Source: Rhodomicrobium vannielii ATCC 17100
GTDB taxonomy: Bacteria > Pseudomonadota > Alphaproteobacteria > Rhizobiales > Rhodomicrobiaceae
Direction of reading: 5' to 3'
DNA length: 64,000 nt
Assembly (NCBI RefSeq): GCF_000166055.1
Contig: NC_014664.1
Location: forward strand, 893,927 to 957,926
The position numbers and the translations under genes are program-made. Position 1 is the first letter of the stretch; every line of letters begins with the position of its first letter. This document shows, piece by piece, positions 52,916-63,126 of this stretch. The notes below the pieces were generated by a model, which was not told the origin of the DNA, searched no databases, and worked only from the letters and a program-made list of their open reading frames with translations.

Positions 52916-55900
52916 ATGACCAAGAAAGACGAGGCCGCCCGGCCGACCAAGAACGGCCCGGCGAAGGACGACGTTTCCGCTAAGGCGGCGAAAGCCGACG
53001 CCGCGGCACAAGGTGGGCGCGACTGGTCGAAGACGCTGTTTCTGCCGAAGACCGATTTCGGCATGAAGGCGGGGTTGCCGAACCTCGAACCGAAGCTTCT
53101 CGACCGCTGGGAGAAGATGGGGCTTTACGCACGCCTGCGCGAGGACTCGTCGGGCCGCGAAAAATTCGTGCTGCATGACGGCCCGCCCTACGCCAACGGC
53201 AACATCCACATCGGCACCGGCCTCAACAAGATCCTGAAGGACGCCATCGTCCGCTCGCAGCAGATGCAGGGCAAGGACGCGAACTATGTGCCGGGCTGGG
53301 ACTGCCACGGCCTTCCCATCGAGTGGAAGGTGGAGGAGCAGTATCGCGCGAAGGGCAAGAACAAGGACGAGGTGCCGGTCAATTCGTTCCGCCGCCAGTG
53401 TCGAGAGTTCGCCGCGAAGTGGATCGGCGTGCAGATGGCCGAGTTCAAGCGGCTCGGCGTCGAGGGCGACTGGCCGAACCATTACTCGACCATGGCCTTC
53501 GAGGCCGAGGCGACCATCGCGGGCGAATTGATGAAATTCGCCATGAACGGGCTGCTTTATCGCGGCTCGAAGCCCGTGATGTGGTCGGTGGTGGAGCGGA
53601 CCGCGCTCGCCGAGGCCGAGGTGGAATATCACGAGCACGCGAGCGCGGCGATCTATGTGAAGTTTCCGCTTCGCTACGTGCCACAAGTTGCACCCTTCGT
53701 CTTGCACAATCAGCCAGGCATCCCTCTGCACGGCGAGAAATGGACGGAAGAAGAGACGCGGCGCACATCCATCGTCATCTGGACGACGACCCCTTGGACC
53801 ATCCCGGCCAACCGCGCGATCTCCTATTCGCGCCGGATCGGCTACGGCCTCTATGAGGTGACGGCAGCTCCCGACGACAATTGGACGAAGGTTGGCGAGC
53901 GTTTCATCCTCGCGAAGTCGCTGGCCGAGAATTTCTTCCAGGCTGCGCGTGTTGACGAATGGACGCTCATCGATGACGTCGATCCTGCGGGCCTCGTCGC
54001 GGCCCATCCGTTTCACGCGAGCGAGGGCTACGAATTTAGCGTGCCGCTGCTCGAAGGCGACCACGTCACCGAGGACGCGGGCACGGGCTTCGTACACACC
54101 GCTCCCGGCCACGGCGCGGACGACTTTGAAATCTGGATGGCGAAGGGCCGCGAAATCGCGGCGGCGGGCATAGACACGACCGTTCCGGATACGGTCGGCC
54201 CGGACGGCTATTATCGCGCGCATGTCGGCCTGTTCGGCGGCGCGGAGCCGAAGCGCGTGGTCGACGACAAGGGCAGCTTCGGCAAGCTCGACGATACGCG
54301 CTACGCAAACGCCGCCGTGGTTGAAGCGCTGAAGGCCGCTGGCGCGCTCGCGTCCATGAACCCGCGCCACAAGCACGACTATCCGCATTCGTGGCGGTCG
54401 AAGGCGCCGGTCATCTTCCGCAACACGCCGCAATGGTTCATCGCGATGGACAAGCCGGTGGCCGTGCCGGGCGACGTCGCGGGCGGGGAGGACGCAACCT
54501 TGCGCGCGCTGGCGCTCGCCGCGATAGACGACACGCGCTTTGTGCCGCCGCAGGGTCGCAACCGCATCGGCGGCATGGTCGCCGACCGCCCGGATTGGGT
54601 CATCTCGCGCCAACGCGCGTGGGGCGTGCCGATCACCGTTTTCGTGCAAAAGGAGACGGGCGAAGTCATCCCGAACGCGGGCTTCAACGGCGCGGCGGAG
54701 CTTCAATCGCGCATCGTGGCGGCGTTCGCGGCCGAGGGTGCGGATGCGTGGTTCGCGGACGGCGCGGCGACGCGCTTCCTCGATGGCCTCGTCGCCGCCC
54801 CGGACGAGTGGGAGCAGGTGCGCGACATCCTCGACGTGTGGTTCGACAGTGGCTCGACGCACGCCTTCGTGCTCGAAAAGCGGCCCGACCTGAAATGGCC
54901 CGCCGACCTCTATCTCGAAGGCTCGGACCAGCATCGCGGCTGGTTCCAGTCGTCGCTGCTGGAGAGTTGCGGCACGCGCGGCCGCGCACCCTTCGACACT
55001 GTGCTGACACACGGCTTCGTCAATGACGAGCAGGGCCGCAAGATGTCGAAGTCGCTCGGCAACACGGTCGCGCCGCAGGACATCATCAAACAATCGGGCG
55101 CGGACATCCTGCGCCTTTGGGCGCTGTCGTCGGACTACACCGAGGATTTGCGCATCGGGCCGCAGATCATCCAGTCGGCGGTCGATGCCTATCGCAAGCT
55201 GCGCAACACGCTGCGTTACGTGCTCGGCAATCTCGCGCATTACGAGCCGGGGCATGACGTCGCCGTGGCGGAGATGCCCGAGCTTGAGCGCTACATCCTG
55301 CATCGCGTCGCCGAAATCGACGCGGAGCTTCGCGCGGCCTACAATGCCTTCGACTTCCGCAAGGCGTATCGCGTGCTCGCCGAGTTTTGCTCGAACGACC
55401 TGTCCGCGATCTATTTCGACATCCGCAAGGACACGCTTTATTGCGAGGCGCATTCCAGCCCGAAGCGGCGCGCATCGCTCACCGTACTGAACACGCTGTT
55501 CGAAGCGCTGACCGCGTGGCTCGCGCCGATCCTGCCGTTCACGGCGGAGGAGGCTTGGCTCGCGCGGCACGGCGCGGACGCGGAAGGCTCGGTGCATCTG
55601 AGCCGCTTCCCGGCGATCCCGGCGGCGTGGCGCGACGATGCGCTCGGCGAGAAGTGGGAGAAGATCTTCGCCGTCCGCCGCGTCATCACGGGTGCGCTCG
55701 AAATCGAGCGGCGCGAGAAGCGTATCGGGTCGAGCCTCGAAGCCGCGCCCGACATCTACATCGGCAACAAGGAACTCGCCGCCGTCGCGAAAGCCGCCGA
55801 CTGGGCCGAAATCGCCATCACGAGCGGCTTCGCGATCAAGTCCGGCGACGCGCCCGCGGATGCGTTCACACTCGACGAGGTTGAGGGCGTGGCCGTGGTG

Positions 55901-56035
55901 CCGAAACGCGCGGACGGGCGGAAATGCGCGCGCTCGTGGCGCATCACCGACGATGTCGGCAGCGATCCGGCCTATCCCGAGCTTTCGGCGCGCGATGCGG
56001 CGGCCGTGCGGGAGTTCGACGCGCGGGCGAGTTGA
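52916..56035 (+). CDS. ileS: Isoleucyl-tRNA synthetase
   Basis: A 1039-residue class Ia synthetase. The HIGH region is [10 protein letters not shown] at residues 91-100 and KMSKS lies at 709-713. The editing domain ([12 protein letters not shown], and [17 protein letters not shown]) is present, so it should proofread valine. The first 45 residues are a charged, low-complexity extension ([29 protein letters not shown]). The ATG at 52916 has AGG 7 bases upstream; ATG 52880 is an alternative adding 12 residues. It is probably transcribed alone. Confidence 0.95.
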   Translation: MTKKDEAARPTKNGPAKDDVSAKAAKADAAAQGGRDWSKTLFLPKTDFGMKAGLPNLEPKLLDRWEKMGLYARLREDSSGREKFVLHDGPPYANGNIHIGTGLNKILKDAIVRSQQMQGKDANYVPGWDCHGLPIEWKVEEQYRAKGKNKDEVPVNSFRRQCREFAAKWIGVQMAEFKRLGVEGDWPNHYSTMAFEAEATIAGELMKFAMNGLLYRGSKPVMWSVVERTALAEAEVEYHEHASAAIYVKFPLRYVPQVAPFVLHNQPGIPLHGEKWTEEETRRTSIVIWTTTPWTIPANRAISYSRRIGYGLYEVTAAPDDNWTKVGERFILAKSLAENFFQAARVDEWTLIDDVDPAGLVAAHPFHASEGYEFSVPLLEGDHVTEDAGTGFVHTAPGHGADDFEIWMAKGREIAAAGIDTTVPDTVGPDGYYRAHVGLFGGAEPKRVVDDKGSFGKLDDTRYANAAVVEALKAAGALASMNPRHKHDYPHSWRSKAPVIFRNTPQWFIAMDKPVAVPGDVAGGEDATLRALALAAIDDTRFVPPQGRNRIGGMVADRPDWVISRQRAWGVPITVFVQKETGEVIPNAGFNGAAELQSRIVAAFAAEGADAWFADGAATRFLDGLVAAPDEWEQVRDILDVWFDSGSTHAFVLEKRPDLKWPADLYLEGSDQHRGWFQSSLLESCGTRGRAPFDTVLTHGFVNDEQGRKMSKSLGNTVAPQDIIKQSGADILRLWALSSDYTEDLRIGPQIIQSAVDAYRKLRNTLRYVLGNLAHYEPGHDVAVAEMPELERYILHRVAEIDAELRAAYNAFDFRKAYRVLAEFCSNDLSAIYFDIRKDTLYCEAHSSPKRRASLTVLNTLFEALTAWLAPILPFTAEEAWLARHGADAEGSVHLSRFPAIPAAWRDDALGEKWEKIFAVRRVITGALEIERREKRIGSSLEAAPDIYIGNKELAAVAKAADWAEIAITSGFAIKSGDAPADAFTLDEVEGVAVVPKRADGRKCARSWRITDDVGSDPAYPELSARDAAAVREFDARAS

Positions 56036-56188
56036 GAAACTGGCTGCGCGAGCATGGAGGGAGGCGCATTTCGTCCCCCTCCGATCCGGGACCGGCAGGA
56101 AACAGATCACAGAGCCGACGTTCAGACGTCGGTCCTCCTCGCCGTGTCGTACGCCATCTTCTTCTCGCTTCCAGCAGAAGCGGTGCCT

Positions 56189-56431
56189 CTAAAGTGCGGC
56201 TTCTCTCTGCCGAAGGTTCGCCAGCGCCTCCACCAGCAGCGCGCGCGGAATGACTACCGCAGCTTCGCCTTCGCCGATCCTCTCGCGCACCGAAGCCGCC
56301 TCAATGAGCCGCGAGGCACCATCGCCGACGATAACCACGTCGTCGCCCGCCTGCATGATGGTCGGACACCCGCAGCCGCATCCGCTGTCACCGCAGCGCG
56401 CCGCCAGAATTTCGAAGGTCGTTTCCCGCAT
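56189..56431 (-). CDS. Small Cys-rich protein, unknown
   Basis: An 80-residue protein beginning MRETTFEILAARCGDSGCGCGCPTI, with four Cys in ten residues (CGDSGCGCGC), then a beta-rich part (DDVVIVGDGASRLIEAASV) and a helical end. The Cys cluster suggests zinc or iron-sulfur binding. GGAGG eight bases before the ATG supports the start at 56431; the frame continues upstream to 56524 without need. I do not recognise the family with certainty. It converges on ileS and sits 180 bases before the ndk terminator. Confidence 0.6.
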   Translation of the reverse strand: MRETTFEILAARCGDSGCGCGCPTIMQAGDDVVIVGDGASRLIEAASVRERIGEGEAAVVIPRALLVEALANLRQREAAL

Positions 56432-56556
56432 GCCGCATCCTCCTATGTTATGAAGTAACATTACCTGAACGCGGGTGTCGCGTGAAGCTGAGAAAAGGCG
56501 GCGAGGGAAGCTGACAATCCCCAAGCGACGCCGATGCGAGCGAGGGAGCGGGGCGC

Positions 56557-56584
56557 AAAAAAAGGCCGGGACATGCCCGGCCTT
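56557..56584 (-). terminator. Intrinsic terminator of ndk
   Basis: On the minus strand, GGCCGGG (56582-56576) pairs with CCCGGCC (56570-56564) around a 5-base loop and is followed by a T-run (56563-56557). It lies 30 bases after the ndk stop and is a textbook Rho-independent terminator. Confidence 0.9.
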
Positions 56585-56613
56585 CGTCGCGTCTGCCTAG
56601 CGTCGCGGCTTGT

Positions 56614-57036
56614 TCAGCCGACGATTTCGCTTTCCTGGAAGACGAGGCCGATTTCCTGAGCCGCGTTGTCCGCGCTGTCGGAGCCGTGCACGGAATTGCG
56701 CTCGATGTTCTCGGCGAACAGCTTGCGGATCGTGCCGTCAGCGGCGTTCTCCGGGTTCGTCGCGCCCATGATCTCGCGATATTTCGCGACGGCGTTCTCG
56801 CCTTCGAGCACCTGAACCACGATCGGCGCGGAGGTCATGTAGGTCACGAGGTCGTTGTAGAACGGGCGAGCCTTGTGCACGGCATAGAAGGACGCCGCGT
56901 CGCCCGCATCCCACTTCACTCGCTTCTGCGCGATGATGCGAAGGCCCGCACCCTCGATGACGGCGTTGATCTTGCCGGTGAGGTTACGCTCGGTGGCATC
57001 GGGTTTCAGAATGGAAAGGGTGCGCTCGACGGCCAT
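56614..57036 (-). CDS. ndk: Nucleoside diphosphate kinase
   Basis: A 140-residue enzyme that equilibrates nucleoside di- and triphosphates through a phosphohistidine. The opening [17 protein letters not shown] and NSVHGSDS with active His117 are canonical. The ATNP region ([15 protein letters not shown]) is intact. The length is standard. It is transcribed alone from the 57037-57146 gap and ends at a clear terminator. Confidence 0.97.
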   Translation of the reverse strand: MAVERTLSILKPDATERNLTGKINAVIEGAGLRIIAQKRVKWDAGDAASFYAVHKARPFYNDLVTYMTSAPIVVQVLEGENAVAKYREIMGATNPENAADGTIRKLFAENIERNSVHGSDSADNAAQEIGLVFQESEIVG

Positions 57037-57146
57037 GTGCTCGCTCTTTGTTCGGGTTGGTCGGGAATTTGGCTTGCGTCGGATGTAGTGCCGACGGTGC
57101 GAATCTTACAGGGCGGTGTATAGCGGAGCGGCGGAAACCGGGCAAG

Positions 57147-58298
57147 CTACAGCGGAAAGACCGCGACCTCGTTCTTCTTGATGCCGAGTGCGAGGCGGCC
57201 TTCCTTCAGCGCGAGCGCCTTGTCGCCGAACAGCGGACGCCGCCAGCCCTTTAGCGCGGGCACGTCCGGGTCGTCATATTGCGCGAGCTTTTCGAGATCC
57301 TCGGCGCTGGCGAGAAGCTTCGGCGCGATGTCGAGTTCGGCGGAGACGGCCTTGAGCAGCACGCGCAGAAGCTCGACGGTGGCGGAAGCCCCGGCCGAAA
57401 GATCGACATGCGCCGCCGCGTTCACCACGTCGCCCGGATCGCGGCCAAGTGCGGCCTCAACCGCGCGCAGGATCGCATCGCCGCGCGACCTGACGCTGTC
57501 GCGGACGGAGCGGAGCCGCGACAGGGTTTCGAGCGTACGCGGCGCGTGCTTGGCCACCTCGTAGATCGCTTCGTCCTTGAGCACGCGCCCTCGCGGCACG
57601 TTCTCGTCCTGCGCCGCACGTTCGCGCCAGGCCGCAAGCTCCATGATGATGGAGCGCGCCGTGCGCGACTTGCCGCCGAGCTTGAGGCGCTTCCACGCGT
57701 CGGCCGGATCGAAAGCGTAGGTCTTGGGATCGGTGAGGACGGCGACTTCTTCCTCAAGCCACGGTTCGCGGCCGGTCTGCTCAAGCCGCTGCTTCAGCTT
57801 GGCGTAGACGTCGCGCAGATAGGTGACATCGCCGAGCGCATATTCGAGCTGCTTCGGCCCGAGCGGACGTTGGCACCAATCGATGGCCTGATAGGTCTTG
57901 TCGTGGTTCTTCTTCAGCAGCTTCTTGACGAGCGCGCCGTAGGAGATCGCGTCGCCATGGCCGAGCGCCATCGCCGCGATCTGCGTATCGAACAGCGGCA
58001 TCGGGATCACCCCCGCTTCCTGCCAGACGATTTCGATATCCTGACGGGCGGCGTGGAAGACCTTCACGACGGCGGTATTCGCCATCAGCGCGTAAAACGG
58101 CGACAGGTCGAGGTTCGGCAGCGGATCGACGACGGCCTCGATACCCGGCGCGGCCATCTGGATAAGACAGAGCTTCGGCCGGTAGGTCGTCTGCCGCATG
58201 AACTCGGTGTCAACGGTCACGTAGGGCTGGCCAGCAAGCGCATCGCAAAGCGTCTTGAGGTCTGTGATGGAGGTAATGACGGGCGGCAGATCAATCAT
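57147..58298 (-). CDS. rnd: Ribonuclease D
   Basis: A 383-residue 3'-5' exoribonuclease for tRNA and other stable RNA ends. The DEDDy exonuclease has Asp30 and Glu32 in VTVDTEFMR, VFHAARQDIEI for the second Asp, and YALGDVTYLRDVY with the Tyr and last Asp. An HRDC-like domain follows (MELAAWRERAAQDENVPRGRVLKDEAIYEVAKH). I start it at ATG 58298 where the family begins, though the frame is open to 58535. It is divergent from aspS across 197 bases. Confidence 0.91.
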   Translation of the reverse strand: MIDLPPVITSITDLKTLCDALAGQPYVTVDTEFMRQTTYRPKLCLIQMAAPGIEAVVDPLPNLDLSPFYALMANTAVVKVFHAARQDIEIVWQEAGVIPMPLFDTQIAAMALGHGDAISYGALVKKLLKKNHDKTYQAIDWCQRPLGPKQLEYALGDVTYLRDVYAKLKQRLEQTGREPWLEEEVAVLTDPKTYAFDPADAWKRLKLGGKSRTARSIIMELAAWRERAAQDENVPRGRVLKDEAIYEVAKHAPRTLETLSRLRSVRDSVRSRGDAILRAVEAALGRDPGDVVNAAAHVDLSAGASATVELLRVLLKAVSAELDIAPKLLASAEDLEKLAQYDDPDVPALKGWRRPLFGDKALALKEGRLALGIKKNEVAVFPL

Positions 58299-58495
58299 TC
58301 TTTTATTGTAGCTCGGGCTGTGGGGCGGCTCTCGTGACTGGCTCGCATTCTTGACAAACATCGCGGTCCATGCGCTGGTTTGTCCGCGATTCAAGCGCTC
58401 TGGAACAGTGGGCGACCAGAACTGTGTCTCTTTTAAGCCGCTTTGCCGCCGTTCGGTCAAGAATTGCTGAACGGCGCCGGCTCCGATCCTGAAGG

Positions 58496-60418
58496 ATGAC
58501 TTCTGTGGAAAAAACCGCGTCTGGCGGGCGGGCAAAGTCCGCCATCTCCGGCAAGAAAACGAAGCAGGAAACCGAAGTGAACGCGGTTGACGCGAAAGGG
58601 GCGGAGGCGAACTCTGGCGCGGCGAAGCTGCATGCCTATCGTTCGACGACCTGCGGGGCGCTCAGGCGAGCCGACGCGGGCAAGACCGTGCGGCTTTCGG
58701 GCTGGGTCCATCGCGTGCGCGACCATGGCGGCCTCCTGTTCATCGACCTGCGCGACCATTACGGCCTGACGCAATGCGTGGTCGACCCGTCCGCTCCCGC
58801 GTTCAAGTCGGCCGAAGCGGTGCGTGCCGAATGGGTCATCCGCATCGACGGCGACGTGGTGATCCGCGAGGGCGACACCGTGAACCCGAACCTGCCGACA
58901 GGCGAGGTCGAGGTGCGCATCGGCACGCTCGATGTGCTGTCGAAGGCCGAGGAACTGCCGCTGCCGGTCTTCGGTGAGCCGGAATACCCAGAGGACGTGC
59001 GCCTGCGCTACCGCTTCCTCGACCTGCGCCGCGAGACGCTGCATCGCAACATCATTCAGCGCACGAAGATCATCGCCGACATGCGCAAGCGGATGGTGGA
59101 CGCGGGCTTCACCGAATTTTCGACGCCCATCCTCACCGCGTCGTCGCCCGAAGGCGCGCGCGACTTCCTCGTGCCGTCGCGCATCCATCCCGGCAAGTTC
59201 TACGCGCTGCCGCAGGCGCCGCAGCAATACAAGCAGCTTCTGATGGTGGCGGGCTTCGACCGCTACTTCCAGATCGCGCCGTGTTTCCGCGACGAAGACC
59301 CGCGCGCCGACCGTCTGCCCGGCGAATTCTACCAGCTCGACCTCGAAATGAGCTTCGTCACGCAGGAAGACGTGTGGGACACGATGGAGCCCGTCATCCG
59401 CGCGGTGTTCGACGGCTTCGCGGGCGGCAAGCCCGTGACCGATGTTTTCCCGCGCATCGCCTATGACGACGCCATCACGAAATACGGCACAGACAAGCCC
59501 GACCTGCGTAACCCCATCGAAATGCAGGACGTGAGCGAGCATTTCCGCGGCTCCGGCTTCAAGGTGTTCGCCGGCATGCTGGAAAAGGACAAGAAAGCGC
59601 GCGTCTGGGCCATTCCCGGCAAGACCGGCGGCAGCCGCGCGTTCTGCGACCGCATGAACTCGTGGGCGCAACAGCAGGGCCAGCCCGGCCTCGGCTACAT
59701 CTTCTGGCGCAAGGAAGGCGACGCGCTGGAAGGCGCTGGCCCGGTTGCGAAGAACATCGGTCCCGAGCGCACGGCGGCGATTGCTGCGCAGCTCGGCGTG
59801 GGCGATGGCGACGCGGTGTTCTTCGTCGGCGGCGACCCGGCGAAGTTCTACAAATTCGCGGGCGAGGCGCGAACGCGTGTCGGCGAGGAACTGAACCTCG
59901 TGGACCGCGACCGCTTCGAACTCGCCTGGATCGTGGACTTTCCGTTCTACGAATGGAACGAGGACGAGAAGAAGGTCGATTTCGCGCACAACCCGTTCTC
60001 CATGCCGCAAGGCGGCCTCGAAGCGCTCGAAACGCGCGATCCGCTCGAACTCAAGGCGTATCAGTACGACCTCGTCTGTAACGGTTTCGAGATCGCGTCC
60101 GGCTCGATCCGTAACCAGTCGCCCGAAACCATGGTGACGGCGTTCGAGAAGGTCGGCCTCACGAAGGCGGACGTGGAAGAGCGCTTCGGCGGCCTCTACC
60201 GCGCGTTCCAGTTCGGCGCGCCCCCGCATGGCGGCATGGCATTCGGCATCGACCGCATCGTGATGCTCATCACGGGCGCGAAGAACCTGCGCGAAATCTC
60301 GCTCTTCCCCATGAACCAGCAGGCCGAAGACCTGCTCATGGGTGCGCCCTCCGAGGCGGGCGCAAAGCAGCTCCGCGACCTGCACATCCGGCTCAACCTG
60401 CCGAAGAAGGAGGCTTGA
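58496..60418 (+). CDS. aspS: Aspartyl-tRNA synthetase
   Basis: A 640-residue class IIb synthetase. The N-terminal OB fold carries [26 protein letters not shown]. Motif 2 is [27 protein letters not shown], motif 3 is [16 protein letters not shown], and a bacterial insertion domain lies between. The residues before HAYRSTTCG are low-complexity, and a GTG at 58577 preceded by AGGA would remove 27 of them; either start is possible. Whether it charges tRNA-Asn as well (non-discriminating) cannot be read safely. A hairpin follows at once. Confidence 0.94.
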   Translation: MTSVEKTASGGRAKSAISGKKTKQETEVNAVDAKGAEANSGAAKLHAYRSTTCGALRRADAGKTVRLSGWVHRVRDHGGLLFIDLRDHYGLTQCVVDPSAPAFKSAEAVRAEWVIRIDGDVVIREGDTVNPNLPTGEVEVRIGTLDVLSKAEELPLPVFGEPEYPEDVRLRYRFLDLRRETLHRNIIQRTKIIADMRKRMVDAGFTEFSTPILTASSPEGARDFLVPSRIHPGKFYALPQAPQQYKQLLMVAGFDRYFQIAPCFRDEDPRADRLPGEFYQLDLEMSFVTQEDVWDTMEPVIRAVFDGFAGGKPVTDVFPRIAYDDAITKYGTDKPDLRNPIEMQDVSEHFRGSGFKVFAGMLEKDKKARVWAIPGKTGGSRAFCDRMNSWAQQQGQPGLGYIFWRKEGDALEGAGPVAKNIGPERTAAIAAQLGVGDGDAVFFVGGDPAKFYKFAGEARTRVGEELNLVDRDRFELAWIVDFPFYEWNEDEKKVDFAHNPFSMPQGGLEALETRDPLELKAYQYDLVCNGFEIASGSIRNQSPETMVTAFEKVGLTKADVEERFGGLYRAFQFGAPPHGGMAFGIDRIVMLITGAKNLREISLFPMNQQAEDLLMGAPSEAGAKQLRDLHIRLNLPKKEA

Positions 60419-60447
60419 CGTAAAGCGATCAAGTGATTGGCTTTACG
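60419..60447 (+). terminator. Hairpin directly after aspS
   Basis: CGTAAAGC (60419-60426) pairs with GCTTTACG (60440-60447) around a 13-base loop, beginning right after the aspS stop codon. No T-run follows, so it may be a transcript end stabiliser instead of a full intrinsic terminator. Confidence 0.55.
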
Positions 60448-60740
60448 GTCTGGCTACGGCAGAACAGATCGAGGCGGCGTGACGGGGGCCTGTGCATCAA
60501 TTGGCCATCGTTAACGCCGCCTTTTCGCGAGCTGAAAGCTCGCGACGCGCTTCCGCATCGCGGAAAGCGACAAGCGCTGGCTTCGGTGCCGCGCGGATCT
60601 TCGTGAACCCGAACAACGATTTGAGTGTTGCTCCTTAATCAGGTGATTATGTGGTTGCGCCTCGCGAGCCGCACGATCATCGGTGGTGCGGTCGATAGCG
60701 CATCCGCCGTGCCACGCAAAAAATCGATCGAGGAGAGTAC
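60448..60740. other. Gap between aspS and the DUF2254 gene
   Basis: No coding region, repeat or RNA gene is seen in this stretch apart from the hairpin to its left. The right end carries GAGGAGAG as ribosome-binding site for the gene at 60741. A promoter must lie here but no clear box pair was found. Confidence 0.45.
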
Positions 60741-61985
60741 ATGCCGCGCTGGCGATGGATGCTGATGCAACTCACGCGCCAGCTTTGGGTGCGTGCCACG
60801 CTGATCGGGGCGATGGGTATCATCGCAGCGCTTCTTGCCACGGTAGCGGACCGCTTCATTCCCTGGCGCTTCCCGGTTTCCATCGGCGCGGATGCGGTCG
60901 ACAGCATCCTCACCATCATAGCGTCGAGCATGCTGGCCGTGACCACGTTTTCGCTCAACGTCATGACTTCCGCCTATGGTTCGGCCACGAACAATGTCAC
61001 GCCGCGCGCGACCAAACTGCTGATGGAAGACGCGGTGACGCAGAACACGCTGTCGACTTTCATCGGCTCGTTCCTGTTCGCGATCGTCGGCATCGTCGTG
61101 CTCAAGACCGGCGCCTATGGCGAGCACGGACGCAGCATCCTGTTCGTGGTGACGATTGCGGTCATCGCGCTCATCGTTGTCGCGCTTCTGCGCTGGATCG
61201 ATCACCTCACGCGGCTCGGGCGCGTCAGCGAGACTACGGAACGGGTCGAGACGGCGACGAAATGCGCGCTCGAGGAGCGGCTCGAAGAGCCTTATCTCGG
61301 AGGAGTTCCGCTGCGCGACCGCAGCAATGTGCCGGACCACGCCGCGCCCCTTGTGGCGAATGTGGTGTGTTACGTTCAGCATATCGACATGGAAGCGCTA
61401 TCGGCCTGCTGCGAAGAAGCAGACGCCGACATATATCTATCGGCGCTTCCCGGCACCTTTCTCTACAGCGATACGCCGCTGGCTTGGGTCGATTGGAAGA
61501 GCGGCGAGGGCAGCGAAGAGTTTCGGGGCGGCATCTTGAAAGCCTTCACTCTTCGCAGCGAACGCAGCTTCGATCAGGATCCCCGTTTCGGCATCGTGGT
61601 TCTGAGCGAGATCGGCACGCGAGCGCTTTCGCCCGCCACCAACGATCATGGGACCGCGATTGACGTTATCGGGCGCTTGACGCGGCTCATGACCATTTGG
61701 GCGAAGGGTTGCGAGGAAATGCGCGATAGCGAGCCGAAATATTCGCGCGTCCATGTTCCGCCGCTGAAATCGGAAGAACTCATGGAGGACGGCTTCATGC
61801 TGCTGGCTCGGGACAGCGCCGGTCTCGTCGAAGTGCAGCTGCGCCTGAGGAAGGCGCTTACGGCGCTGAGCCGCATAGGAGATCAGGATTTTCGGGCGGC
61901 CGCGCTGCATCAGGCACAATTGGCGCTCGACAGAGCCGAGCAGGGCTTGCCTCTCGATGCCGACCGGGCGCGGCTACGGGAATAG
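60741..61985 (+). CDS. DUF2254 membrane protein
   Basis: A 414-residue predicted inner-membrane protein of the DUF2254 family. About four hydrophobic segments fill residues 18-150 (TLIGAMGIIAALLATVA, ILTIIASSMLAVTTFSLNVM, STFIGSFLFAIVGIVVL, and the segment after RSILFVVT), followed by a soluble C-terminal half with SEIGTRALSPATNDHGTAIDVIGRLTRL, the family's most conserved block. GAGGAGAGTAC precedes the ATG. The function is not known to me. It has no coupled neighbour. Confidence 0.85.
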   Translation: MPRWRWMLMQLTRQLWVRATLIGAMGIIAALLATVADRFIPWRFPVSIGADAVDSILTIIASSMLAVTTFSLNVMTSAYGSATNNVTPRATKLLMEDAVTQNTLSTFIGSFLFAIVGIVVLKTGAYGEHGRSILFVVTIAVIALIVVALLRWIDHLTRLGRVSETTERVETATKCALEERLEEPYLGGVPLRDRSNVPDHAAPLVANVVCYVQHIDMEALSACCEEADADIYLSALPGTFLYSDTPLAWVDWKSGEGSEEFRGGILKAFTLRSERSFDQDPRFGIVVLSEIGTRALSPATNDHGTAIDVIGRLTRLMTIWAKGCEEMRDSEPKYSRVHVPPLKSEELMEDGFMLLARDSAGLVEVQLRLRKALTALSRIGDQDFRAAALHQAQLALDRAEQGLPLDADRARLRE

Positions 61986-61997
61986 AGCGATGCAGCC

Positions 61998-62050
61998 TCG
62001 AATAAGGTTGAAAGTCTACTATAGAAATATTCGATAGCGACAAAGACTTT
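61998..62050 (+). promoter_or_regulatory. Crossed inverted repeats before the TylF-type gene
   Basis: TCGAATA (61998-62004) can pair with TATTCGA (62028-62034), and AAAGTC (62011-62016) with GACTTT (62045-62050). The two pairs interleave as in an H-type pseudoknot, ending 17 bases before the ATG at 62068. A CTATAG in the middle may also be part of a promoter. Confidence 0.3.
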
Positions 62051-62067
62051 ACCGATACGGGGATAAA

Positions 62068-62889
62068 ATGGGACAGGCAAAAATCAAGGAAAATCCCCTT
62101 GAAGATGTCGAATACGGCGACGACAAAGCAACTTCCGCCGAAAGTGAATTGCGAGCGCTCTATATCGATCTCTTGCAGAAGACGCTGACCAATGAAATTT
62201 ATGGCGATCTGCCGATGGACCCTTGGTCCGGCGGAAAATACGACGCCACCAAACGCGCGCTAGGGCGCGATTGGCCCTCTCAAGCCATGACCATGATTGG
62301 CGCCAAGCGAATGGCCAATCTGCGCCAGTTGACCGAGTCGGTGATCAATCAGGGCGTGCCCGGCGACTTCATCGAGACCGGGGTTTGGCGAGGTGGCGCC
62401 TGCGTCTTCGTGCGGGGGATCTTGAAATCTTATGGCGTGACCGACCGGCGGGTCTGGGTGGCGGATTCCTTTGAAGGCCTGCCACCTCCCGACCCGAATT
62501 GCCCGCAGGATGCCGGAGACAAGCACCACACCTGGGAGCCGCTGGCCATCAGTCAGGAACAGGTTCGCGACAATTTCAGCAAGTTGGGGCTGCTTGACGA
62601 TCAGGTGAAATTCCTCAAAGGCTGGTTCAAGGACACCTTGCCGGGGGCACCCATCGAAAGACTGGCGATTTTACGTCTCGATGGCGACATGTACGGCTCG
62701 ACCATGGACGCGCTCCTGCCTCTTTATGCCAAGGTGTCACGGGGCGGGTTCGTCATCGTCGATGATTTTGGTGCAGTGCAAGGATGTCGGCAAGCAATCG
62801 CCGATTTTCGCGCTGCCAATAACATCACCTCGCCGATTATCGACATTGATGGTGTGGGCGTGTTCTGGCAGGTCGGAGCGCAAGGCTGA
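62068..62889 (+). CDS. TylF/MycF-family methyltransferase
   Basis: A 273-residue SAM-dependent O-methyltransferase of the macrocin (TylF/MycF) family. SVINQGVPGDFIETGVWRGGACVFVRGIL is motif I, WVADSFEGLPPPD follows, and ILRLDGDMYGSTMDAL with VIVDDFGAVQGCRQAI holds the acidic metal-binding residues seen in magnesium-dependent members. These enzymes methylate sugar hydroxyls; in many bacteria they act on surface glycans. It stands alone beside a tRNA gene, with no other glycan genes close, and its composition is a little less GC-rich than its neighbours. Confidence 0.87.
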   Translation: MGQAKIKENPLEDVEYGDDKATSAESELRALYIDLLQKTLTNEIYGDLPMDPWSGGKYDATKRALGRDWPSQAMTMIGAKRMANLRQLTESVINQGVPGDFIETGVWRGGACVFVRGILKSYGVTDRRVWVADSFEGLPPPDPNCPQDAGDKHHTWEPLAISQEQVRDNFSKLGLLDDQVKFLKGWFKDTLPGAPIERLAILRLDGDMYGSTMDALLPLYAKVSRGGFVIVDDFGAVQGCRQAIADFRAANNITSPIIDIDGVGVFWQVGAQG

Positions 62890-62927
62890 CTATATTGGCC
62901 CTTCAACAGAGCTATCGCGGCGCGTGG

Positions 62928-63013
62928 TGGTGCGGGCGGCCGGACTCGAACCGGCATGGCCTTACGGCCGAGGGATTTTAAGTCCCTTGCGGCTACCATT
63001 TCGCCACGCCCGC
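62928..63013 (-). tRNA. tRNA-Leu (anticodon UAA)
   Basis: On the minus strand the acceptor arm GCGGGCG (63013-63007) pairs with CGCCCGC next to the 3' end. The anticodon stem GGGACT/ATCCC surrounds loop CTTAAAA with anticodon TAA. A long variable arm (CTCGGCCGTAAGGCCAT) and the T arm GGTTCGAGTCC mark a class II leucine tRNA. The 3' CCA is encoded. It lies 38 bases after the TylF-type gene, convergent with it. Confidence 0.95.
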
Positions 63014-63126
63014 GTAGCAACAAGAAGTATGCGAAGCTTGGGTGACTCGCAACTGCCGATCCGCGAAGAGCGCGCTGAGCCTCTTCGCGCTCACCGATCG
63101 GCTTGATCCACCTGATAGGTTCGGCT

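Noticed and set aside
52904-56110. 1068-codon minus-strand ORF
   Set aside because: Mirror frame of ileS, rich in Arg, His and Ala with no domain; typical shadow of a high-GC gene.
58457-60385. 642-codon minus-strand ORF
   Set aside because: Mirror frame of aspS, without motifs or a ribosome-binding site.
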